A DNA stretch of 64,000 bases from Pteria penguin. Its lineage: Eukaryota > Mollusca > Bivalvia > Pterioida > Pteriidae. The position numbers were made by a program, and so were the translations under genes. The notes under the pieces are model-generated. The model was not told the DNA's origin and made no database searches. It worked only from the letters and a program-made list of their open reading frames with translations. The first letter of the stretch is position 1; the number at the start of each line of letters is the position of its first letter. The stretch covers positions 12,159,501-12,223,500 of the forward strand of contig CM068582.1 of NCBI GenBank assembly GCA_035048485.1, in the 5' to 3' direction. Shown here piece after piece: positions 15,201 to 27,200 of this stretch.

Positions 15201-18200
15201 TTTTAAATGATACATTTATATTACACAGTATCTACCACATTGAGGAAGATAAATACCGAGAAACTATTTACCTGTCAACATATCCTTCAATATGAAGATC
15301 ACAAGAAGCACCTGGAGCCAGATCAACCCTGTTGGGTTGAATGTTAAAAATAGGTTTAGGAGGTTGTGGTGGTGGAGGAACATTCTGAAAGAAAGTAAAG
15401 ATTTAGTTTTAAAAAGCCTTTAGTGATCAGTGCCACACGACGGTTATAACACCTATATTTCTTAGTAATGGAGAGATGGTGGATGTTTATGTAGCTGTAA
15501 AAGTCATTAAGCTTAGGGAGACCATGGCCCAAGGTTATAAAACTTTTTGAGAATATTCTGCATGCTCAAATTCTGATCCCATGCTCAAATATGTCATTAA
15601 GATCACCTAAAAAAATTGGAGGTTATAAAATCTCTTATAATTTGAGCATGTGCTCAAAGTTGAGCATATGCTCAAATATTTTAGGATTGGTAAATACCTA
15701 GCTCAAACCCATGCTCAAATATCTATAATTTCTACCAATCTAAAACACTTGTAGCTATCTCTACTTAGCGCATTCTCATAGCTAAAGTATAGAATTTGAG
15801 TTGAGCACAGTAAAGGTTTTATAACCTTGGGGCCAGTTCAATTGAAAACACTCCACTTGTAATGACCAAGTATCACACTTAGCCTTGACAGAGGTGAGAG
15901 GCAATCAGGAGCTTCAGTGCACCACTTTAAAAAGTGTACTTGGCCACTAAGGCTCAAGGAAAACATTTAGTCATATAATGTTGCTCTCTCTCTCTCTGTA
16001 CTTGGAAATATACCTCGAAAGTAGTGACTGACTTGACAAAAACTTTTTAAAGTACGATACACATAAATAATAAAACACATAGGTAACAAAGATACTCAGT
16101 GATGTTGAAATGTGTCAATCTGAAGGTTTTGACAGAAAAAATTTCATTCGGACTGACAAAATTCTGAAACTGTTTTTATATATTGTATTGTCCTGACTGA
16201 TGAAATTTTCAAAATCACAGAAAATGACCGACATGTTAGAAAATTAAGTTTTCAACACTTTTGGATACTTAAGCTATTGTGACATCCAAATACCTTATAT
16301 TTCATATCCAGTGGATTATAGGCTGCAAGGTCTTTCCTAGCTTTTCCCACAGGACCGAATCCATCCATACTCCAGATCAACTGCTGATGCCTACGTCCCT
16401 TGTTTGTGAGCTTAAATGTCTTCTTTAGAGGACGATTACTGAAGTTTGGTCCCAGATTCAGCTGAGGTGTCAGAGGAGGATCTGACACGATGGTTGTTCC
16501 CTGTCCATAACCGACTAGAGGAATGTACCTCACTTGGCTTTCAATGAAGTTCAGTTGTAGCTTGTCTTGAAACCTAAAACAACCACAGGGTTTTCAATAA
16601 AAATTATTTGAGGAGGTGATTTATAAATTTGAGCTGTATCATTTTGAGTACCATTTGTGCAAATGAGAGTAGTAAATTCAAGATCAGAGGAAACTTAAAC
16701 CAGTAATTTCCATTGAAGCAGCAGTTTTTTTACCCGGTGCCAGTTCTTATAAGAAATCTCTGTAACCATACTTATCTTTAAATTTCAAAATCAAATATAG
16801 TTATACTGTTAACTTGGGGGCTTTTTTTCGCCTTTTTTTCTTAAATTTAGTTGTGTGATTCAGAAATATTTTTCTGACGTTAAGTGCAATTCCAATAAAA
16901 ATCACAATGTCTGAGTAGATAATGGTTTTGTAGTAAAATAAAGAAAAGATCAATGGTTTATTTTATTCATTTATATACAGTTTCATGGAACACAGTTGTA
17001 ACTTTGCAAAATTAGGCTATAGCAAAATACAAAGCAAGGTAAAAATATATTACTGAGATATGTATACCTGACAGAATCATCTAAGTGTGCAATGACTTTG
17101 ATGTCGAGAGATTTCTCCGCTGGAACCTCAGCCTCGACAGGTTGGACCGTGAAAGCTGTACGTGGTCTCACCATGTTAGCAGTGAAGCGAGCAGGAATAA
17201 GGGATTCATTGGACAGAGTTATAGTCTGTGGAATACTGGTCAAGACTGGAACCACGCCCCAGTCCAGTTGTGATGGAGTGATGTGGACCACTGGTCCCTC
17301 ACCAATACAGGAAATATGGACAGGCTGTAAGCGAAATACAGACATCTCAATGCAGAAAAAATATCACAATTAAAAATCTCTGTAACTTAAAAGCACTTAG
17401 TGTAAAGGTATGCTTCAATCTGATTACAACTATATCTTTATTCTGCTTCTATATTTGTCTCATTGTGGATAAAGATCTGGCAAAAAGGGGTCATGTTTTG
17501 GTGAACTCTGATGACGTTTTAGTCACCAAAACCGTTATATCCAATAGCCAATCAATGACTCGGCTATGCATGTGCAAGTGATGCAATATGTAACAAACAC
17601 TGTTCAAAAACTACCTTGTAAGTCACACTTAAACTGAAGTGAAACATACAAAAGCTGGGTAATATTGATTTCATTCTTAGGAATTTGCAGCTGATCCAAT
17701 GATTGGCTGAAAATAAGAGTTCACCAGAACATGACCCCTTATGGGTTTTCGCCAGATCTGTATCTGCAATGGGATTAATAGAGAAGTTGAATAAAGATTT
17801 GGTTTTAATCAGATTGAGGTATGCATAATAACAATCATGAGATAGGTATCTATTTTTTTTTTTATTCAAAAGTTATATAGAGAAAACCTCACCAGTGGAG
17901 GGTCCTGGGATCCAAATATTGAGAAGAAAGCCACTATGTCTTGTTCCTCTAGCATCTGTGCCTCAATCAGTAATGGAACCTCACATACAGAATGTGGTTC
18001 TACAATGCCCTACAATTATATACACACAGTAAGGATAAATTTTGTAATCAAAAGAAATACCAGGAATGCAACTTACTTTTTGACACATTCTCTCATTTTC
18101 TTGAACTAATATTACCATTGTTTGCTTTTTCGTCTTTTAATCAATTATCATATTATGTAAAAAGATGAAAATAACTAAAACTGTTTTCTTGATGTAAATA

Positions 18201-21200
18201 TAGTACCAGATACTAGAAATACTTTTGTCCTTTTTTCAAAACTGTAAGGGGATTTGAATCTCCAACAAGCTCTGGTACCACTATAAACTGACTACTTTAA
18301 AAAGTAAAGTTTAAAAGCAATTTAACACCAATTCACCTTGGCTTTAGGACTGTTATACACTATAGGAGTGTCCTCCACAATGTCTTGCTGGACTAGATCA
18401 TATTTTGCCGGTAAATCAGTGTCATTGTGAAGTTTGACACTATGCTCGTAAGGATGTCGCAGGAAACATCTCCCGTAATCCAAGATTGGGCTAAGAACGC
18501 TCACAGACGGAACTATACACCTGTAATATAGATACATTACCATTAATTATAATTCATTTTGTTGTTGCTCTATTGTTCAATGCTATACCAGGAGCATTTT
18601 ACTCATGTACTGTCTATCCAAGTTAAGAAAAAATCATCAAACTGCGGCAGAGAGGATGATTTCTCCTCTATGTCAGTACTAGTGTTCAGTAGTAGGAGAT
18701 CCCAGAACAAGTAGAGAGAACCATCAACCTGCAGCAGATTTCATCAGATCTTGCACTAGAATGGACTGGGAGTGGAATCCAGATATGACAGAATATAGAG
18801 ATTCCAGACCATTATAACTATATATTTGAAAATCAAAGTCCTACAAGAGAATCACCCCTTGGATGTAAAGAAGGCAAATTAACTAGCATGCCACTAAATG
18901 ATCCAAATCTAAAAGTGAATGCCTTCTTCATATGACAATAGTATCAATTCAAACGAAAGATTTTTTGATACAAAATGTTACTAAATGCTTATCCTGTATT
19001 TTATCTATGCATTTTGTACACTTACTTTGCTGTAAGAGGAAGTTGCAGAATTTCTTCTCCCACATTTTCTACATCTACCACCAATGCCATCTCATACTTC
19101 TTTATTGTATTCGATATGAAGTTGACCTTAATTTTCAGGTCACTTTGTGGCTGTAGCTTGCCAGAGCTTGGTATGATCTCAAACTCTTTTGGCGGCCCAA
19201 CTCCCACTGGTGGTGTGGGAGAATTGGTTTGTCGGCCTTCCTCTAGATCTGTAGTGCTGCACACACTGTCTGTTATTCCATCGCCAGGTACGCGAATTTT
19301 GAATTGCATCGGCACCAGTGAGGTGTTCTGCAAGGTGCAGGTCTGGGTATTCAAGAATCCTACACAAAAATTGTATGAAATTATTATTATAATTTGAAAT
19401 AGCATATTATACCTTTTAAACTAATCATGTGAAAATACATTTAAAACTCAAATACAGTTAAGTCATTTCAAATTTTCATCTAATCACAATGACAATGAGA
19501 ATAATAATGCTTTGCAATTCATATGAAAAGAATTATATGTCACAATTTATTTGATTACTAGTAAGTCGAGTACAGCTTCTTTCACATGAGAAAGCCATAT
19601 TTCTTTTAACAGCATTAAGAAGTATGACGATACTTGACTCAACTTCAACTATCAGACTCAATAGACTAATTCTGAGTTTTCAATTACACTTTGAAATTTG
19701 TTAAATACTACTATATGTATAAAAAGCATGTAACTATGGACAAATATTGACGTTTCAATTATTGAATTTTGATTATGACAAATCAAAGGGCAAATCTGTT
19801 CTTTAAGTATTGAGTAAATAACACTGTTTTCCCTTTGGCTTGCTCAGTTGTGATCCTTTCACTTTAACTTAAAGAATATTGTTCAAATTATGTGCCTACG
19901 GACAAACAATTCAAATTAAATTTAAGATTTTATAATAAAAGATAAGAAACTTGGAAATGGCCTATTTCAAATACCTAATTCAATCTTCATGTAAATAAGA
20001 AATTCAACTTCAGCACAGTAGCAAATTCACACAGTTTCATGAATATTTAATGTTGCAGACTGACATATTAATTTATCTACGTTTATCTTACCATAGGAGA
20101 CAGTTCCAAACTTGAGTATAGGTGTGTCAAATTGGAAAGTTGGCCCTATCACTGAACCACTGCAAAACAAAACAAAGGTATTCAAGGAAATTCCAAACAA
20201 TATAGATTATAGAAATTACACATGTATAATGTGAATTTCCATCAATTCATATACAGGAAATTCTTTTTCGAAGTTTAAATAAAATTTTAGACTTTAGAAA
20301 AAGGGTGGATGTATGCAATTAAAAAAAAAAATACTGAATGTTTTAAACAAAGTATTTATAACTGTAATAATATATATATCAATACCAGCTTATTATCAAA
20401 GTATTAGTATTATAACAAGATTTTACCTTGAGAACATTTCTTAAGTTGACTTACGTGAATGTAACTTTAAGGGTTTGTGGTTGACCATCAACTTGGAAGG
20501 AGAATTCCTCAAGGAAATCTCCAAGGTGAGGACTGCTGAAAGAGATCTGTATTGCTTGATGACCTCCTGGCATAACTATCCCCTCTGCAGGATTAAATGT
20601 AAAGCATGGACCAAAGATAGACTTCTTTGGTATTACACTATAAATAGCGTCTATATCGCCTTTGTTTGCCAGCACTATTTCGTAAACATGTTTAGATCCA
20701 ATAAAGATATTTCCCATATCCAGGGTATCAAAAGAAAACTGTACATTAGGTCCAATGCCATCCCCTCTGATCCTTAGAGGAAGACGACTTTCACGCCCAG
20801 TGATGTCACAGAAAGCAGTTTTTGTACAAGTTTCTGCTTCTCTTGGTTTAAAGATTACATTGACTTCGAATGTCGAATTTGGCCACACGTCACCTTCCAC
20901 TGGTTCTATCTTGATGACATCATCACTGAAAAGCATTTTGTCGTCATCGATCATCTGAAAAAACATGATCATGAAATTAAGATAGGCCATCAATTATAGG
21001 TAATAAACTGATTGATAGTAGAAATTATAACTGAAAAACATTCATTTAGAGCTCTTTAGAATAAAAAACATAAAATAGCAGAAGAAGAAAATCCATCCTT
21101 CAAAGTTTCACAACATTCTCAATATGGACTAATGTAATATGTAATTAGCAAAGTGTTCTAAACATAAATATCTCAGCAGGTAGGACAAGAAAAATTGAAG

Positions 21201-24200
21201 AGGTTTCCACATAAAACAACATTTTTTGGTAATTAAGATCCCCTTACACTGAAAACAATGAAATATACTAACCCTTCTTCTGTTCTGGAATGTCCTTGAT
21301 AATATGGAAAGCTTATCTCTCAGTGTTGGGTCCTGGATACACTCCTTAAGGAAGTTGTCGGAGTCTCCGTTCTCTTCTATAGACAATCGAGAGGTCATCC
21401 TATAATATAATGGATGATACGATGAGTACAAATTATTGATAAGATGTATTAAGGTCTATGATCAATTTACTTACTGAAATATATATGTATGGATTACATT
21501 GTTGGAATAGCACCTATATTTCAATCAAGGAATAATTTGCTTGGTTTCTTTTATCTAGTTTCTGTGAAATCTTATTCAGAAATTCTCATTTTTCAATCAC
21601 AATATTTGAGATCTAATTGCTTTAGAAGGGAAACAAACTCAGCACACCAAAAGCTCTTTGATGTGGCAAGCTTGATCGAGTCAAAATCTCTTGACTTGTA
21701 AAAATCTTTTATGCTACTGCACAGTGATAATGGATACATGTATAACTTTATATAAGTAGAAGAAGTAAAGGTCTTACAGCATTTTTTGTTGTTCTTCCTC
21801 TTCTGATGTTGCAAACTGTGACCATCGGAAATGAGCAATGACATCAGATCTGTTATGTATGACAATAGTCCTCTGGTTGGCCATAGAGATGTAGGTATTC
21901 TCTATACGGATGGAGTTTTTATCCAGACGGACGTTGGCGTCCTGAGCGCCTCCATACAACGCTATCATGACATCTTCACCTGTAACAAAGAAAAATAATC
22001 CATAAATTGTTTGGATATCTCAAAATTAAAATATCTTCTTTATGTATATCATTAAAGTGATCAAGTCTTATTAGTCTTTAATGTTAGATATAAGATTGCT
22101 GGTTGTGGTGAATTGGAATTTTCTATGAGAATACTATTCAGTTTTCACTTTTTTGAAAACTAATAAATAAAAAGAGTAGAATTCTACAGTTCCTCTTTCA
22201 GTAAAAAGATATCACCTAAAATCAAAATGTGCCTATAAATGAAGCTTGGACAGATTACTTTCAACGTTTGATTTCTGAACTATTTGTAATTTTCGTAATA
22301 CAAAATTGTTTCCCACTTAGACAGGTATCTGATATCATAACCATGTAACGCACATCAATTCCTATGGAAGTGCCATTTTTGTCCCTTCATTTCCCATAAT
22401 TTTACATCAGTTTACAATGGAACTGGTATACATGTATGTTGCAGTTATTGTATGTCAGACATCTACCAAAGGGTAGATAACTCCATTTATGCAAAGACCC
22501 AACATGAGCTTACCTGTGTCATAGCGTAGTATAAGTTCTGAGTTGTGGTCGCCGACTTGTTGCGGTGTGAATTCTATGGTAACTTGCATACTCTCATTTA
22601 TCGGTAGAGTACCAATCTCTGGTGTCACTTTGAATGGTCTAAAAGCAAGAATTCATAATTTTTAATTACAAGAGTAAAACTGGAATACAGATTTCTTATT
22701 CCAATCAAAATGCCGTTTATTTCTATATACATAATAGACAAAATTTACACTTAAACATAGGCCTATTAATTACTTCACAGGCTAGATAGAGAAGATGTAC
22801 ACAAAAGTATCAAAACCCTTTCGATCTTTTTCATTTAAAATAAGTATAGATCTAATCACATTTTATCTCTCTTTTTTTAGAAAATACATTTATTTTTAAT
22901 CTCACTAGTGCACATGGCTAGAAAAGGAAAAGAGAAACAAAAAATGAAATGTTCTACATCTAAAATTTAATGTCCACACTACACTTACTTTTCTGCAATC
23001 ATTGTAAACTTCGCCTCAGCATTTCCAATATTTCTGACGAGCAGAGTTTTAGAATGTGTATATTTTACAGGCCCCGCTGAGAAGTGAATATCATCAGGGA
23101 AGTCTAAAATAGCTCTAGCTCCAATAGCTTTCACGGGCACAATGAATTTTTCTCTCTCTGTGATACACACAAGTTCATGACTATAATCCTACAAAAAATA
23201 ATACAGTTTAAGATATGGCAGTATATACAATATAGAATTATATATAAAATAAAAATGAAAATGGTCTGTGTAAATATTTTTACTCTGAATAAAACTAAGG
23301 ATTAAGTCTGTGCAATTGGTCAACTAATTATAAAACATAGTTGACTCATCCACTAGGTAAAGAAGCATAGTGATTTATAACCCCAAAAAATCAGTTTGCT
23401 AGTATAACCTTTATTCAACCATTATTATTCATATAATTGAAATTTACAATCCCCACTCCTGCTCCTCCTACTTTTTCAAAAGAAACTATAAAGACAAACT
23501 TGTTGTATACGTACCTTTTTTTCTTCAGGTCTGAACTGTAGTTTGAATGTGGTTGGTAAACCTGGTCCAACTTTATGTCCGACATCATGAGGACTAATGA
23601 TGTTAAAGTATGGTGAGTCAGCCTGAGTTACCTTTACCAAGCGTGGAACCTACGAATATAAAATTCTTGTGAAATATGTCTTCAAATTTCTCACACATTT
23701 AACCATGTATTTGCTTTTCCTTGAGTATTTTTTTTAATAAATTGTTTCACACCATTTCCAGAGTACCGGTATATTACCTGCATTATAACAACAACTCTTA
23801 TACACACAGTTCAGACTTAAAGCAGTTATCAGGCATCCCACTACTCGCAGACAAAACCCTTACTATGCCTGACAATTCTTTGTCAAAGGTTCAAGTTATA
23901 CCACATAGCGAATAAATTTATCTGATCAATAAGCATCCTCTTCACCGAAAGCATATCTCATAACTTAATGCTATATCAGTATTGTTTCATCTATAAGGCT
24001 GTGGTCTGTGTTTAGAAGTCAACCAAAGTAACCTGAGAACAAGAGTTGTCAGAAGACAACAGAGCTCATCGGTGGCAACCAAAATATCAATAGCAAAAGT
24101 TTTTGTCTATGTAGGTCAATCTTCAATGACAATGTCAAAACATAAAAAATTTCGATACGTAATGAAATGTCTTGTCACAAGGAATACACACATGAAATTT

Positions 24201-27200
24201 TCAAGCCCAATCTCTTACTGTTCATAATTTATGACCAATGTATATGTTTAAAAGAAGGTCAAACTTCAAAGTCAAAGTCACAAGGTAAAAAATATTGGTA
24301 ACCAATCAAAGGTCTTGGCATAAGGAACAAGCATGTGAAATATTAAAGCCCCGTCTCTAATGGTTCTAAAGTTATGATCCAGGTTAAAGTTTTTATCTAC
24401 AGACGACGATGACAGCAACAACAACAATGCCGGAAATATGACAATAGCTCTGAAGACATTCGTCAAAGTGAACTGAAAACCACCAATCTTCAGCAGGTAC
24501 AAAGAGAAACATTCTCATTTCCCATAATTATCAACCATACTCAATTAGACAACAAAGAGAATTTAGAACATATTGAAATGAAAGCATTACCTTATCATTG
24601 TTCCTAAGAATGAGAGGGACCTCATACACCTCGTACGGCTTAAAATTCTGGAAGAAAATCTCTGATGGGAACGGCTGAAACATCGGCTCATCTATATTCA
24701 CTTGTGAAAACTAGATGTAAGAAAGAATTCAGCTGTATTAGTTCACAAGACACTTTTAGTTAAAAACAATTTCTAATGCTAAAGTGTTTTAATTAGAAAT
24801 TCTGCCATACTATTACAAATTAGTCATATGATTTCTTCTACAAGTATATTGCAAAGTTAAAGAAAGAAAAAATTTTACATAAAGTGATCAATGCCTGATG
24901 TTCAGTTGATAATATATATGACAAGGATATTTAGAAATACTCTACTTCAGAATGTGAGGCACTTGATATTTTTCATAGACTGAGAATAGCAGGACAAGAT
25001 GTTATCATAATCTGTTTACTCTATGCATTGGAATAATACTAAAGTGGGCCGAACCGAAGGGCTGTTATCTATAAAAACCAGTATCAACAGAATATTTCCA
25101 GGAAAGTCAGTTATCAAAACACTCCAGTATGTTTCTTCTAAGAAGATTTAAGCTATTTTTTTCTTATGATATCTTGGCATGACCTAGGTAAATTAGAATT
25201 CCTTCATTCTCTGATATCTTAATAAATCACTTGATAGGTCTCTTATTTCAATAATGATTATTAAAAATATTTCTCTGTTTGAGTATTTTTCAAAAATTAA
25301 GTATTACTAACTTTAAAGAGTCATCTCACTTTTCATAAATTAACATTAAAAATCATTCATAAGGTTTCATCATTTCGAAAACAAAGATATAAACTTAGTT
25401 TGTTAAACATAGCTTGTAATTGTGAGATAGCAGAAATTTACAAAGAATGAACAATAAAGGGTAATTACTTTTGATACACGCTATGGGTATATACCCATAT
25501 ATATCATGCAGATACGTCAACACATAGTATAATGTACAAGTATATTCAGACAATATCAAGACATGAATAAGATTATGCAACAATTTATAAGAATTATAAC
25601 ATGTCATGCATATGATGAAACAACCATTCAATGTATCTATCAATATCTTTTAAATAAACCTAATTTGAAATGAACCAAAATTAAATACTTAAGTGATCTA
25701 GAAAGGTTTATGTGTTCTTCTAGTACAATTTCTTACTTTAAATATCTAATTTTTGGGGGTTTTTCATTTTGGGGATTTTTTTTTTTACGTATTAGATTTG
25801 TATTTAGCATTATTTACTTTATAAAAAATATCTTTAAGAAAAAAGTTTTTACAAATAGACTTATAATTACATTTGAAACAAGGTTTCATCTATAACATAT
25901 ATGTACTGAAGATAAACACATATTCTTTTCTGATCAAAACCAAAATGATATACTGTGCTGGAGCTATCATTACCCTTTTATCTAAGGGAGTGAACTCTTC
26001 GAGATCCTAAAAATTAAGCATTATGGAAATAATCAGTGAGATAAACTTCAATGCAATGTGTCACAGACATACCACACATGCAAGTGTAACATTCTGGAGA
26101 GAACAAGTAAATCATTTCAGGAAATGTCCTGAACTGATTCAGAAGAACTGATAATAGTAGGTATTAGTATGTATTACTTATAATCAACATTCAAATATTT
26201 TAACATCAGATATACCTAGATTGAAGTACAACATAAAACAATAGAGACTGAATTGAAAGCTTGTTCTTTTTCCCAAATGATGTCAAGAAAACAAGAATGC
26301 CATTCTGTTTTCCATTATCATTTAGTGAAAAATGGAGTTTTAAAATGTAGCACAGATTAACTAACAATTCCAGTTTTCAACGACACACATAATTTTATAT
26401 CATGCATATCATTTACCATCTTTACACATATAAAACTTTGGTTCTCATATTATCTTTCAACCATTTTCATGCCTCATGTCTAAAGTCCTTTCTCGTTCTA
26501 AAAATACCTGAATTACATCATTTCTATTTATATCAGTGAGTCAATCAGTGGTTTTCAGATATAGTATCTACAAACCTTTTGTAAACTAGTATCTGCCATG
26601 TCCAGGAGCTCTATTTTCTTAGGAATGTGCATAATATGAGTGTTGGCTAATTTCTGTTCTGTGTTCATCTGCATATCAAACATGAATTTGCTTGGCGTCA
26701 TCTGAAGAGTGAAATATACACCAATAATAATAAATACAACCAAAATTTATAAGTTCTACATTCTTGTCATATCATAGCGAAATCACAATTTGATCAGCTA
26801 TATGACTCATCCAATTTACATGTAAAGGAAAGTTACCTACATATAGATTCTGATATAGGAGGTAGCTGAAACACATTAAAATTCTCAGTCTGTCAGAGCA
26901 CTTTTTGTTAAGTAAATACAATGTTGTATGCTACCATCAGGTGCTCTAGTAGGTATCTTGTTATGCTAATACAATGTCATATGCTTTTCAATAGATCAAT
27001 TCAGTTCACGTTAACTAATGTGTGAAGTTTTATTTGCTGCATCAGTAGCAGCACCAAAAATATAGACTACTGCCTGAAGCTGACAACTCTAACAACACAT
27101 AGCTACATTCTCCAGGTCTTGGTTGATAAGTAATATATTCAACTACTCATCATACAATTGTTCATTAATTAATTAAAATCAAATTCTAATCATTCGTTTT